37,769 bases of DNA from Pseudomonas sp. TH10 (GCF_016651255.1 NZ_JAEKEG010000080.1:1-37769); one strand, 5' to 3'; positions 8,173 through 17,199 are shown, numbered from the stretch's first letter. Notes: a model not told the origin generated them from the letters alone. Translations and numbers: made by a program.

Positions 8173-8965
8173 TGCCGCGAAACTCCGGATAAAGACTCAT
8201 GCCGCCGTCGATGAACAGGGTGGTGCCGACGATGTAATCAGCGGCATCCGAGGCGAGAAAAACCACCGCGTTGGCAATGTCCTCGACGTCACCGATGCGG
8301 CCATAGGGAATAAGTTTGAGCAGTTCCTGTGCAGCGGCGCCCTCAGTAGCTGTCTGGTTGATAGCGGTACGAATCGCGCCCGGGGCGATACCGTTGATGC
8401 GAATGCGCTGGTGGCTGACTTCCTGGGCGAGGGTTTGCATCAGCATGTCGACGCCACCTTTGGAGGCGGCGTAATTGACATGGCCGGCCCAGGGAATGCG
8501 CTGGTGCACCGAACTCATGTGAATGATTTTTCCGGCGGCCCGGGACACGCCTTCGCGAATGCCCTGTTGACTGAAAACCCGCAGGGCAGCGCGGGCACAC
8601 AGGAACTGGCCGGTAAGGTTCACGCCGATCACCTGGTTCCAGTCCGCGAGGCTCATGTCGACTGCCGGGGCGTCTTTCTGCAGGCCCGAATTGGCCACCA
8701 GGATATCCAGCGAGCCGAAGGCTTCGAGGGTTTGCGCGAACAGTCGTTCGACGTCTTCCTCCTTGGCAACGTCTGCGCCGATGGCGATGGCGCGACCGCC
8801 TTGCTCCTTGATCTGCCGGGCGAGTTCTTCAGCCGGGGCGGCCTGTGAGTTGTAGTTGAGCACCACGGCAGCACCGGCAGCGGCCAGGGCCTTGGCGGCG
8901 CCGGCACCGATACCGGAGCTGGCGCCGGTGATGAGGGCGACCTGTTGGTCCAGGGAAATCAGCAT
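8165..8965 (-). CDS. SDR-family oxidoreductase (glucose 1-dehydrogenase-like)
   Basis: A 266-residue classical short-chain dehydrogenase. The Rossmann glycine motif TGASSGIG is at residues 13-20, the catalytic Ser in HMSSV (151-152), and the YxxxK pair is Y165 and K169 in NYAASK. The cofactor-site motif reads ANSG where NAG is usual. IDGGMSLYPEF at the C-terminus matches glucose 1-dehydrogenase-like SDRs. It probably oxidises a sugar or polyol with NAD(P), in the cytoplasm. It is the first gene of a two-gene operon with GH15, suggesting the hydrolase releases glucose that this enzyme then oxidises; that link is inference. Confidence 0.88.
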   Translation of the reverse strand: MLISLDQQVALITGASSGIGAGAAKALAAAGAAVVLNYNSQAAPAEELARQIKEQGGRAIAIGADVAKEEDVERLFAQTLEAFGSLDILVANSGLQKDAPAVDMSLADWNQVIGVNLTGQFLCARAALRVFSQQGIREGVSRAAGKIIHMSSVHQRIPWAGHVNYAASKGGVDMLMQTLAQEVSHQRIRINGIAPGAIRTAINQTATEGAAAQELLKLIPYGRIGDVEDIANAVVFLASDAADYIVGTTLFIDGGMSLYPEFRGNG

Positions 8966-9034
8966 AAGGGTTAGCGCCTTGAGTTGAGGGCCTTATCAGC
9001 TGACTGGTTTCGGACTTCAAGAGTTCACCAGCAA

Positions 9035-9133
9035 GATCAAAGATCGTCCGATCGCGGCCCGAGCCTGCGTTGGAATGCGAGCCCCTGTAGGAGCTGCCGG
9101 AGGCTCGGGCCGCGATCGGACGATGTTTTGATC
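9035..9133. repeat. Long inverted repeat of the GGAGCTGCCG type (second REP family)
   Basis: The arm starting GATCAAAGATCGTCCGATCG (from 9035) is answered by an almost exact inverse ending CGATCGGACGATGTTTTGATC at 9133, about 30 bp each, around a central CCTGTAGGAGCTGCCGGAGG. It lies between the divergent SDR and MFS genes. The 258-base gap holds no other gene. Related copies are at 34868-34963 and 36876-36929. Confidence 0.85.
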
Positions 9134-9223
9134 CTGGGGCTTTAACATTCAACCAACAATTCAGCGCTTTCCCCGCCCCCCGCCTTATGGCAATTTGCAC
9201 TCCCTTCCAGAGACAGTCAGACC

Positions 9224-10393
9224 ATGGCAAATCCCTACCGCGAACTGTTCAGGGCCCCGGGCAGCAGAGCCTTCGTGTTGGCCGGGATGATCGCGCGCAT
9301 GCCGATTTCGATGACCGGTATCGGCGTGATCACCATGCTCTCGCAGTTGAAGGGCGGGTATGCACTGGCCGGTGCGGTGGCGGCGACGTTTGCCCTGGCC
9401 ACGGCGTTTTGCGCACCGCAGGTTTCCCGTCTGGTGGACCGTTTCGGCCAGCGCCGCATTCTCCCGGTGTCGGCGCTGATCGGTGGCGGCGCGCTGCTGA
9501 TGGTGCTGCTCTGCACTCGACTGCAGGCCCCGCACTGGACACTGTTCCTGTTCGCGGCGCTGGCCGGTTGCATGCCCAGCATGTCGGCGATGGTGCGGGC
9601 ACGCTGGACCGAGGTATACCGCGGCAAGCCCGAGCTGCAAACCGCCTATGCACTGGAGTCGGTGCTCGACGAAGTCTGCTTTATCGTCGGGCCCCCGTTG
9701 TCGGTGGGGTTATGCGTGGTGGTCTTCCCCGAAGCCGGGCCGCTGGCGGCGTTGCTGATGTTGGCGATCGGCGTGACTGCATTTGTCCTGCAAAGGGCAA
9801 CCGAACCTGCGATTCATCCCCACGAAGCGCACCACCAGGGCTCGATCATTCGCTCCGTCGAGCTGCGATTGCTGGTGTTGCTGATGGTTGCCATGGGCAC
9901 CATCGTCGGCGTGATCGATGTGGTCAGCGTGGCGTTTGCCCGGCATCAGGGGCAGCCGGCGGCGGCCAGTATTGTGTTGTCGGTGTACGCCATCGGCTCG
10001 TGCATGGCGGGGCTCGCGTTCGGCGCATTGCGTTCGAAAGTGCCACTGCCGCGACTGTTCCTTTACGGCGGCGTGGCGACGGCGGTGACGACCCTGCCGC
10101 TGTTGCTGGCGACCAACATCCTCGGCCTGTCCCTGGCGGTATTCGTCGCCGGGCTGTTCTTCGCCCCGACCCTGATCGTCGCCATGGCACTGGTTGAGCA
10201 GATCGTGCCTGCGGCGAAGCTGACCGAAGGCCTGACCTGGCTGGTCACCGGCTTGAGCATCGGCGTGGCCATCGGTGCGGCCAGTTCGGGTTGGCTGGTG
10301 GACGCATTCGGCGCACCCAGCGGGTTCTGGGTGGCGATTGCGGCCGGCGTCGTGGTGCTGGGCTCGGCCATCCAGAGCTTCCGTAAATTGTAG
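9224..10393 (+). CDS. MFS transporter
   Basis: A 389-residue, very hydrophobic protein with about 12 predicted membrane segments, the size of a standard major facilitator. The loop between segments 2 and 3 reads SRLVDRFGQRRILP, the MFS motif A region, and a long internal loop (about residues 195-210, ATEPAIHPHEAHHQG) separates the two halves. It acts in the inner membrane, probably as a drug/H+ or small-molecule exporter; the substrate is unknown. The stop codon TAG (10391-10393) is part of a REP sequence. Its position just upstream of the pyoverdine genes does not by itself show a siderophore role, since a separate promoter follows. Confidence 0.85.
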   Translation: MANPYRELFRAPGSRAFVLAGMIARMPISMTGIGVITMLSQLKGGYALAGAVAATFALATAFCAPQVSRLVDRFGQRRILPVSALIGGGALLMVLLCTRLQAPHWTLFLFAALAGCMPSMSAMVRARWTEVYRGKPELQTAYALESVLDEVCFIVGPPLSVGLCVVVFPEAGPLAALLMLAIGVTAFVLQRATEPAIHPHEAHHQGSIIRSVELRLLVLLMVAMGTIVGVIDVVSVAFARHQGQPAAASIVLSVYAIGSCMAGLAFGALRSKVPLPRLFLYGGVATAVTTLPLLLATNILGLSLAVFVAGLFFAPTLIVAMALVEQIVPAAKLTEGLTWLVTGLSIGVAIGAASSGWLVDAFGAPSGFWVAIAAGVVVLGSAIQSFRKL

Positions 10394-10416
10394 GCGCGAG
10401 CTTGCTCGCGATTGCG
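10388..10416. repeat. Single REP overlapping the MFS stop codon
   Basis: TTGTAGGCGCGAGCTTGCTC followed by GCGAT is a solitary REP whose TGTAGG supplies the TAG stop of the MFS gene at 10391-10393. Confidence 0.75.
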
Positions 10417-10423
10417 ATCCGAC

Positions 10424-10447
10424 TAATTCACCGGCCGCCTCATACGT
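10424..10447 (+). promoter_or_regulatory. Iron-starvation (PvdS) box-like promoter of the type II thioesterase gene
   Basis: TAATT (10424-10428), 16 bases, then CGT (10445-10447) matches the PvdS consensus TAAAT-N16-CGT with one mismatch, 33 bases before the chosen start. This is the sigma-factor signature expected for a pyoverdine gene. Confidence 0.6.
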
Positions 10448-10479
10448 TCTCCAACCAGACAACTATCGAGGTGAGCCCG

Positions 10480-11214
10480 GTGACCCAGCTGACATTGCTG
10501 TGCCTGCCCTATTCAGGCGCGAGCGCCATGGTTTATAGCCGCTGGCGGCGCAAGCTGCCGGCGTGGATCAAGCTGCAACCGGTGGAACTGCCGGGACGCG
10601 GCGCACGGTTTGGCGAGCCGCTGCACACCGACATGCGCCGCCTGGCGCGGCAATTGGCCGAGGAACAACTGGTCACTCTCGAGGCTCCGTATGCCTTGTT
10701 CGGCCACAGCCTCGGCGCGCTGCTGGCCTGTGAAATGGCCCATGCCTTGCGTTCGCTGGGTAGCCCGGAACCCGTAGCGCTGTTCGCTTCGGGCACCGCT
10801 GCACCGACGATGCGCGCCGACTACGACCGCGGTTTCGCCGAGCCCAAATCCGATGCCGAGCTGATTGAGCAACTGCGCAACCTAAACGGTACCAGCGAGG
10901 AAGTCCTGGCCAACGCAGAGTTGATGAGCCTGACCTTGCCAGTGCTGCGCGCCGACTTCCTGCTGTGCGGCCGCTTCGAACCTGTCGAGCGTGCGCCGCT
11001 CAAGTGTGCGGTGCATGTCCTCGGTGGCAAGGACGATCGCGCCAGCACCGAACAGTTGATTGGCTGGAGCAGGGAAACCCGCGGTAGTTTCTCGGTGGAC
11101 ATGCTTGCCGGTGGCCATTTTTTCATCCATGAACACGAGGCCAAGGTGCTGAAGGTGATCAAGGATCAACTCGACATCCACCATCGCCGGCACGCCATCG
11201 TCGCCAGCGCCTGA
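10480..11214 (+). CDS. Type II thioesterase of the pyoverdine locus (PvdG-like)
   Basis: A 244-residue alpha/beta hydrolase of the NRPS-associated external thioesterase family. It opens LTLLCLPYSGASAMVYSRW, has PVELPGRGARF, the nucleophile elbow GHSLGALLACEMA with Ser77, and the catalytic His in AGGHFFIHEHE. Such proteins remove wrongly primed acyl or aminoacyl groups from carrier domains. GTG 10480 is chosen because GAGGTGA (10468-10474) precedes it by five bases and the conserved domain begins at once; a frame open from 10402 adds a non-conserved N-terminus made partly of REP sequence. It precedes the NRPS genes on the same strand and carries its own iron-starvation-like box, so it belongs to the pyoverdine regulon. 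In P. aeruginosa the equivalent, pvdG, sits beside pvdL. Confidence 0.87.
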   Translation: MTQLTLLCLPYSGASAMVYSRWRRKLPAWIKLQPVELPGRGARFGEPLHTDMRRLARQLAEEQLVTLEAPYALFGHSLGALLACEMAHALRSLGSPEPVALFASGTAAPTMRADYDRGFAEPKSDAELIEQLRNLNGTSEEVLANAELMSLTLPVLRADFLLCGRFEPVERAPLKCAVHVLGGKDDRASTEQLIGWSRETRGSFSVDMLAGGHFFIHEHEAKVLKVIKDQLDIHHRRHAIVASA

Positions 11215-11225
11215 TGCAACGCCTT

Positions 11226-11788
11226 TGTGGGAGCAACTGTCTTCCCCTGCCACATCAATGTCGAATGTGCAGACGCCATCGCCAGCAGGCTGGCTCCCAC
11301 AGTGGTCTGCGCCGTACATAAATGCTGCGTCCACCACCACTACCCTGTGGGAGCGGGGCTTGCCCGCGATGGCAATCTCCCTGCCACATCAATATCGAAT
11401 GTGCAGACGCCATCGCGGGCAAGCCCGGCTCCCACAGTGGTCTGCGCCGTACATAAATGCTGCGTCCACCACCACTACCCTGTGGGAGCGGGGCTTGCCC
11501 GCGATGGCAATCTCCCTGCCACATCAATGTCGAATGTGCAGACGCCATCGCCAGCAGGCTGGCTCCCACAGTGGTCTGCGCCGTACATAAATGCCGCGTC
11601 CACCACCACTACCCTGTGGGAGCGGGGCTTGCCCGCGATGGCAATCTCCCTGCCACATCAATGTCGAATGTGCAGACGCCACCGCCAGCAGGCTGGCTCC
11701 CACAGTGGTCTGCGCCGTACATAAATGCCGCGCCCACCACCATTCCACTGTGGGAGCGGGTAACCCCCGCTCCCGCATTTTGGTTTGC
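11226..11788. repeat. Tandem array of about four REPINs (period 134-135 bp)
   Basis: TGTGGGAGC starts units at 11226, 11346, 11481, 11615 and a final half-unit at 11749, giving spacings of 120, 135, 134 and 134. Each unit holds a left REP (GTGGGAGCGGGGCTTGCCCG), a spacer with CACATCAATGTCGAATGTGC, an inverted right REP ending GGCTCCCACAG, and a non-REP linker GTCTGCGCCGTACATAAATG. Unit 2 has a right arm that matches its left arm (GCGGGCAAGCCCGGCTCC). Units 1, 3 and 4 carry another arm type (CCAGCAGGCTGGCTCC). The last half-unit ends in GGGAGCGGG-TAA-CCCCCGCTCCC, a strong hairpin. It lies between the thioesterase and NRPS1; ORFs read through it are repeat translations. Confidence 0.93.
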
Positions 11789-11824
11789 CGCGCAGCCACT
11801 TTCCTCATCAAACCTCGTCTCTCT

Positions 11825-11843
11825 GATAGTTATTCTCATTCGC
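11825..11843. promoter_or_regulatory. Fur-box-like sequence upstream of NRPS1
   Basis: GATAGTTATTCTCATTCGC matches the 19-bp Fur consensus GATAATGATAATCATTATC at 13 of 19 positions, with the core ATTCTCATT intact. It directly abuts the iron-starvation-like box. Confidence 0.5.
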
Positions 11844-11866
11844 TAATTTTTCCGGTCTGCATTCGT
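11844..11866 (+). promoter_or_regulatory. Iron-starvation (PvdS) box-like promoter of NRPS1
   Basis: TAATT (11844-11848), 15 bases, then CGT (11864-11866). It resembles the box before the thioesterase gene (shared CTAATT, CCGG and CAT-CGTT elements), but the spacer is one base short of the usual 16. It lies 55 bases before the NRPS1 ATG. Confidence 0.5.
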
Positions 11867-11920
11867 TTTATAGGGACGACGCGCCTTTGTGCTTCCTGCC
11901 ACTGATCCGGATACCCAGAA

Positions 11921-14900
11921 ATGAATGCTGAAGACTCCTTGAAACTTGCTCGCCGGTTTATCGGGTTGCCCCTGGAAAAGCGCCAGATGTTCCTCGCGGC
12001 CCTGCAAAAGGAGGGCGTGGATTTCGCCCGGTTTCCGATTCCGGCCGGGATCGAGGCCGAAGACCGCCAGGCGTTGTCTTACGCGCAGCAACGGATGTGG
12101 TTTCTCTGGCAACTGGACCCGCACAGCGGCGCCTACAACTTGCCGGGTGCGGTGCGCCTGAGCGGGCGGCTGAATCTGTCGGCACTGGAGCAGGCGTTTG
12201 CCGCACTGGTCGCCCGCCATGAAACCCTGCGCACGGTGTTCCAGCGGCAGGCGGATGACAGTCTGCGGCAAGTGCCGGCCACGGCGACCTTGAACATCCG
12301 TCACGAAGATTTCAGCGCGCTGCCGGCCACCGAACGCGAGGAGGCTGTCGTTCGTGCCGCCGAGCAGCAATCGGTGTTGCCGTTCGATCTGGCTGCCGGG
12401 CCGTTGCTGCGGGTCACCCTGCTCAAGCTCGCCGAGCAGGAGCACGTATTGCTGCTGACCCTGCACCACATCGTTTCCGATGGCTGGTCGATGAACGTGC
12501 TGATCGACGAATTTATCCGTTGCTATGACGCCTTTGACGCCGGCGTACAGCCGCAACTGCCGCCATTGCCGGTCCAGTACAGTGATTACGCGCTGTGGCA
12601 ACGCCGTTGGCTGGAAGCCGGCGAGCAGGCGCGGCAACTGGAATACTGGCAGGCGCAGTTGGGTGATGAGCACCCGGTGCTGGAATTGCCGCTGGACCAT
12701 TCGCGTCCGGCCATGCCGAGCTATCGCGGCACGCGCTATGAGTTTGCCGTCGACGGTCAATTGACCGAGCAACTGCGCGCCACCGCGCAACAGCATCAAG
12801 TCACGTTGTTCATGTTGTTGCTCGGCGCGTTCAATGCGCTGCTGCACCGTTACACCGGGCAGACCGACATCCGTGTCGGCGTGCCGATTGCCAACCGCAA
12901 TCGCGCCGAGATCGAAGGCCTGATCGGTTTCTTCGTCAACACCCAGGTGCTGCGTACCAGACTGGATGGCCAGACCCGCGTCGACGCGTTGCTGCAAGCG
13001 ATCAAAGAGACGGCGCTCGGCGCTCAGGCACATCAGGATCTGCCGTTCGAGCAACTGGTCGAAGCGCTGAAACTGGAACGCAGCCTCAGTCACACGCCGC
13101 TGTTTCAGGTGATGTACAACCACCAGCCGCAGGTGGCCGATATCGCCGCCCTCAGCACTGCGTCCGGCCTGGCTCTGGGGGTGATCGAGTGGGAAGGGCG
13201 CACCACCCAGTTCGACCTGACCCTCGACACCTATGAAAAACGCGGCAGGTTGCATGCTGCGCTGACCTACGCCAACGACCTGTTCGACGCCCCGACCATC
13301 GCGCGCATGGCGCAGCACTGGACGCGTTTGCTGCAGGGCATGGTCAGCGATTGCCGGCAGCGCATCAGTGAATTGCCAATGCTGGAAACCACTGAATACC
13401 AGCGCATCGTGCATGACTGGAATCGCGCTGACGAAGCGTTCGCGCAAGAGCTGTGCGTTCACGAACTGATTAGCCGGCAAGTCGCGGCAGACCCCGGCGC
13501 ATTGGCAGTGACCTTCGCCACCCGGCAACTGACCTACGCCCAACTCGATGCCCAGGCCAATCGCCTGGCTCACAGGTTGATCGCACTGGGCGTTGGCCCG
13601 GAAGTGCGTGTCGGCGTAGCCATGCAGCGCTCCGAGAACTTGCTGGTCGCGCTGCTCGCCGTACTCAAGAGCGGTGGCGCCTATGTGCCGCTGGACCCGG
13701 ATTACCCGGCCGAACGCGTCGCCTACATGCTCGAAGACAGCCGCGCCCTGGTGTTGCTGACGGAGCCATTGGTTACGGCGACATTGGCCGTGTCCACCGA
13801 CACCCAAGTGCTGCTCATGGACGATTTGCAGGTCGCCGACTACCCGACCAGCGCCCCGGTCACCCGCGTCACGCCGGACAACCTGGCGTACGTGATCTAC
13901 ACCTCCGGTTCTACCGGCAAACCGAAAGGCGTGGCGATTGCGCATCGCAACGTGCTGGCGCTGATCGACTGGTCGCAATCGGTGTACAGCCGCGACGATA
14001 TTCAAGGCGTGCTGGCGTCGACCTCGGTGTGCTTCGACCTGTCAGTCTGGGAGCTGTTCGTAACCCTGGCCAACGGCGGCTCGCTGATCATCGCCCGTAA
14101 CGCCCTGGAACTGCCGCAACTCCCGGCCCGTGATCAGGTGCGCCTGATCAACACTGTACCGTCGGCTATCAGTGCCTTGCAGCGCGAAGACCAGATTCCG
14201 TCGAGCGTGCGCATCATCAACCTTGCGGGCGAACCGCTGAAGCAAAGCCTGGTCGAGGCGCTGTACCAGCAACCGGGCGTGGAGCACGTGTACGATCTGT
14301 ACGGCCCGTCGGAAGACACCACCTATTCCACCTGGACTCGCCGTGAGGCGGGCGGCCGCGCGAACATCGGCCGACCGCTCAAGCACAGCGCCAGCTATTT
14401 GCTGGACGCCGACCTGCAACCCGTGCCGCAAGGGGTGTCCGCCGAGCTGTACGTGTGCGGTGCAGGCATCACCCGCGGTTACCTCGCACGCCCGGGCATG
14501 ACCGCCGAAAAGTACGTGCCCAACCCGTTCGCCAGCAACGGCGAGCGCCTGTACCGCACCGGCGACCTGACCCGCTATCAGGCCGATGGTGCGCTGCAAT
14601 ACGTCGGGCGCATCGACCATCAGGTCAAGGTGCGGGGCTTTCGTATCGAGCTGGGAGAAATCGAAGCGCGGCTGTTGCAGCAAACATCCGTCCGCGAGTT
14701 GGCAGTGCTGGCGCAAGACGGTGTCAACGGGCAGCAACTGGTGGCCTACATCGTGCCCGGCGATCCGGCGTTGCTGGACGACCTCGATGCGCAAGCCAAC
14801 CTGCGTGAATGCCTCAAGACCGCGCTGCGCCAGCATCTGCCGGACTACATGGTCCCGGCGTCCCTGCTGTTCCTCGCACAACTGCCGCTGACGCCCAACG

Positions 14901-15322
14901 GCAAGCTTGACCGCAAGGCTTTGCCGGCCGTCGATGGCCCGCCACAACAGCGCGAGCACGTAGCGCCGCGCACGGTCATGGAAAAGTCCCTCGCGGTGAT
15001 CTGGCAGGACGTGCTGGCTCTCGACAGCGTCGGTCTGGAAGACAACTTCTTCGAACTGGGCGGCGACTCCATCGTATCCATGCAAGTGGTCAGCCGCGCG
15101 CGGCAGGCCGGTATCGTGCTGAGCCCCAAGGATCTGTTCCAGCACCAGACGGTTCGCAGCCTGGCCCAGGCCGCCCGTAGCGGCGAGCAGGCGCTGATTG
15201 ACCAGGGGCCGGCGAGTGGCGCGGTGGCGTTGGCGCCGGTGCAACAGGGTTCTTCGACCAGGCAATCCCTGAGCGGCACCACTGGAACCAGTCACTGCTG
15301 CTGGTGCCGCGCGAGGCGTTGA
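11921..15322 (+). CDS. NRPS1 fragment 1: C-A(Ala)-T
   Basis: 1,133 residues as read. A short N-terminal region (1-50, LARRFIGLPLEKRQMFLAAL) precedes the condensation domain, which starts LSYAQQRMWFLWQL (LCL type) and has HHIVSDG at 182-188. The adenylation domain (about 490-1010) has YTSGSTGKPKG from residue 660 and FDLSVW with the substrate-anchoring Asp706. It reads D-L-W-N-N-A-L-T-Y, alanine. The carrier domain has LGGDSI with the phosphopantetheine serine at 1050, the LGGDS form seen before E domains. The true frame leaves after VALAPVQQ: at 15247-15248 a base (probably T of TGG) is missing, so the last 25 or so residues (GSSTRQSLSGTTGTSHCC and on) are artefactual. No clear Shine-Dalgarno is seen; ATG 11921 is supported by the conserved N-terminus. 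Confidence 0.9.
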   Translation: MNAEDSLKLARRFIGLPLEKRQMFLAALQKEGVDFARFPIPAGIEAEDRQALSYAQQRMWFLWQLDPHSGAYNLPGAVRLSGRLNLSALEQAFAALVARHETLRTVFQRQADDSLRQVPATATLNIRHEDFSALPATEREEAVVRAAEQQSVLPFDLAAGPLLRVTLLKLAEQEHVLLLTLHHIVSDGWSMNVLIDEFIRCYDAFDAGVQPQLPPLPVQYSDYALWQRRWLEAGEQARQLEYWQAQLGDEHPVLELPLDHSRPAMPSYRGTRYEFAVDGQLTEQLRATAQQHQVTLFMLLLGAFNALLHRYTGQTDIRVGVPIANRNRAEIEGLIGFFVNTQVLRTRLDGQTRVDALLQAIKETALGAQAHQDLPFEQLVEALKLERSLSHTPLFQVMYNHQPQVADIAALSTASGLALGVIEWEGRTTQFDLTLDTYEKRGRLHAALTYANDLFDAPTIARMAQHWTRLLQGMVSDCRQRISELPMLETTEYQRIVHDWNRADEAFAQELCVHELISRQVAADPGALAVTFATRQLTYAQLDAQANRLAHRLIALGVGPEVRVGVAMQRSENLLVALLAVLKSGGAYVPLDPDYPAERVAYMLEDSRALVLLTEPLVTATLAVSTDTQVLLMDDLQVADYPTSAPVTRVTPDNLAYVIYTSGSTGKPKGVAIAHRNVLALIDWSQSVYSRDDIQGVLASTSVCFDLSVWELFVTLANGGSLIIARNALELPQLPARDQVRLINTVPSAISALQREDQIPSSVRIINLAGEPLKQSLVEALYQQPGVEHVYDLYGPSEDTTYSTWTRREAGGRANIGRPLKHSASYLLDADLQPVPQGVSAELYVCGAGITRGYLARPGMTAEKYVPNPFASNGERLYRTGDLTRYQADGALQYVGRIDHQVKVRGFRIELGEIEARLLQQTSVRELAVLAQDGVNGQQLVAYIVPGDPALLDDLDAQANLRECLKTALRQHLPDYMVPASLLFLAQLPLTPNGKLDRKALPAVDGPPQQREHVAPRTVMEKSLAVIWQDVLALDSVGLEDNFFELGGDSIVSMQVVSRARQAGIVLSPKDLFQHQTVRSLAQAARSGEQALIDQGPASGAVALAPVQQGSSTRQSLSGTTGTSHCCWCRARR

Positions 15323-17199
15323 ACGTCGAGGCGCTGCAGCGTGCGCTTGAGCAATTGCTGAGCCATCACGACAGCTTGCGCCTGCGTTATGCACAGACCG
15401 CCGAAGGCTGGCAGCAGACCTACTCGGCAGCGACCGCTGAATCGGTATTATGGCAACGTCAGGCGCAGTCGGTCGAAGCGCTCAACGCTGTGTGCGATGA
15501 AGCCCAACGCAGTCTGGATTTACACCAAGGGCCGCTGATGCGCGCGCTGTTGGTGGCAATGGCCGATGGCACCCAGCGTTTGCTGCTGGTCATCCATCAC
15601 CTGGCGGTAGACGGTGTTTCATGGCGCGTGCTGCTGGAGGATCTGCAGCAGTGCTACAGCGCCAGCGCCGGGAAGATGGTGAAAACCAGCACCTATCAAC
15701 GCTGGGTTGCGCGCCTGCAAGATCATCTGCCAGCGTTTGAAAGCAGCCTGCCTTACTGGCAAAGCCAGTTGCGCGAGGCTGCGAACGATTTGCCGTGCGA
15801 GCGTCCAGCCGGGGCCCTGCAATACCGCTTCGAACAAAAACTCGAGATCAGGCTCGACACCGAACAGACCCGCAAGCTGCTGCAACACGCGCCGGCGGCG
15901 TATCGCACTCAGGTCAACGACCTGCTGCTGACGGCGCTGGCACGGGTGGTTTGTCGCTGGAGCGGGCAGGGCAGCACGCTGGTTCAGCTCGAAGGCCATG
16001 GTCGCGAAGACCTGTTCGACGATATCGACCTGACGCGCACAGTGGGTTGGTTCACCAGCCTGTTCCCGGTCAACCTGATGCCGTCACAAGACCTCGGCGC
16101 GTCGATCAAATCCATCAAGGAACAACTGCGTGCCGTGCCGGACAAAGGCCTGGGTTACGGCGCGCTGCGTTACCTCGGCGCCCGGGGAATTCGCGCTGAA
16201 CTGGCGGCACTGCCGCAACCGCGTATCACCTTCAACTATCTGGGGCAGTTCGACCGCCAGTTCGACGATGCCGCGATGTTTTTGCCCTGCACTGAAGGCA
16301 GCGGTGTGGCGCAGGATCCATCGGCGCCCCTGGGCAACTGGCTAACCGTTGAAGGCCAGGTGTACGGCGGTGAGCTGGCGCTGAGCTGGGGCTTCAGTCG
16401 CGAAATGTTCGACACGGCGACGGTCCAGCGCCTGGCGGACGAATACGCACTTGAACTCAACGCGCTGATCGAACACTGCTGCGGCGTTGAAGCGCCCCAG
16501 GCCACTCCCTCGGATTTCCCGCTGGCGCGCATCAGCCAGGCGCAACTCGACGGCTTGTCGATCGCGACGCTCGAAGACCTGTATCCGTTATCGCCCATGC
16601 AGCAAGGCATGCTGTTCCACACCCTGTATGAACCGCAGGTCGGTGCCTACATCAGCCAGTTGCGCCTGGACATTCGGGGCCTCGACCCGCAGCGATTCGC
16701 ACAAGCCTGGCAGGCTGCGCTAACCCGGCACGACATCCTGCGCAGCAGCTTCCATTGGCAGGGCCTCGACAGCGCGCATCAGGCGATTGTCCGTCAGGTC
16801 GCCTTGCCGCTTGAGATGCTGGACGCGACTGACACCGATGCCCTGGCCGACGCCGAACGTGCTCAAGGTTTTGAGCTGGGCAGCGCGCCGTTGTTTCGCT
16901 TGAAACTCGTGCAGACGGGCGACCAGGACTGGCACCTGATCTACACCAGCCACCATATTTTGATGGACGGCTGGAGCAACGCGCAGCTGCTGGCCGAAGT
17001 GATCGAGCACTACGCCGCTGGCCCTTCGATCCCGGCATTGACGGGGCAAAAACGCGGGCAATACCGCGACTACCTGGGCTGGCTGCAGCAGCAGTCCGCC
17101 GTGGCGGGCGAGCACTTCTGGAAGGCTGCGTTGGCTCCCTTGCAAGCCCCAACGTTGCTGGCTGAAGCCTTGCGCCCGCCGGTGGGGAGCCGAAGGTAG
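15250..17199 (+). CDS. NRPS1 fragment 2: E domain and start of next C domain
   Basis: In the true frame this piece continues directly from fragment 1 (FFDQAIPERHHWNQSLLLVP from 15250); the longest isolated open frame would start at 15304. The epimerization domain has HHLAVDG (H98 counted from 15304) and RTVGWFTSLFPV, and converts the carrier-bound L-Ala to D-Ala. A DCL-type condensation domain follows, opening LYPLSPMQQGMLFH at residue 426 with HHILMDG at 550-556. The frame then breaks at G4 (17184-17187): one more G restores PPVGGAEGSEDYRVALDG, whereas as read it stops at TAG 17197-17199. It has no start of its own with a ribosome site. Confidence 0.82.
   Translation, partial: FFDQAIPERHHWNQSLLLVPREALNVEALQRALEQLLSHHDSLRLRYAQTAEGWQQTYSAATAESVLWQRQAQSVEALNAVCDEAQRSLDLHQGPLMRALLVAMADGTQRLLLVIHHLAVDGVSWRVLLEDLQQCYSASAGKMVKTSTYQRWVARLQDHLPAFESSLPYWQSQLREAANDLPCERPAGALQYRFEQKLEIRLDTEQTRKLLQHAPAAYRTQVNDLLLTALARVVCRWSGQGSTLVQLEGHGREDLFDDIDLTRTVGWFTSLFPVNLMPSQDLGASIKSIKEQLRAVPDKGLGYGALRYLGARGIRAELAALPQPRITFNYLGQFDRQFDDAAMFLPCTEGSGVAQDPSAPLGNWLTVEGQVYGGELALSWGFSREMFDTATVQRLADEYALELNALIEHCCGVEAPQATPSDFPLARISQAQLDGLSIATLEDLYPLSPMQQGMLFHTLYEPQVGAYISQLRLDIRGLDPQRFAQAWQAALTRHDILRSSFHWQGLDSAHQAIVRQVALPLEMLDATDTDALADAERAQGFELGSAPLFRLKLVQTGDQDWHLIYTSHHILMDGWSNAQLLAEVIEHYAAGPSIPALTGQKRGQYRDYLGWLQQQSAVAGEHFWKAALAPLQAPTLLAEALRPPVGSRR

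Noticed and set aside
10402..10479. Upstream extension of the type II thioesterase
   Set aside because: The extra residues are encoded partly by a REP and by the iron-starvation-like promoter; GTG 10480 has the better ribosome site and the conserved start.
11226..11788. CRISPR array
   Set aside because: The repeat period is 134-135 bp, the spacers are identical between units, and the units contain REP palindromes. There are no unique spacers and no cas genes.
11225..11846. Overlapping ORFs of 95-165 codons on both strands with internal repeats
   Set aside because: They are translations of the tandem REPIN array; the repeated peptide (for example VGAGLARDGNLPATS) follows the DNA repeat and has no start signals.
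11843..14005. Antisense open frame of 720 codons opposite NRPS1, and similar long antisense frames (18246-19721, 29230-31356, 32254-33654)
   Set aside because: Long antisense frames are expected opposite GC-rich coding sequence with strong codon bias. Their translations are rich in His, Gln and Arg and show no domain, while the plus strand encodes clear NRPS domains.
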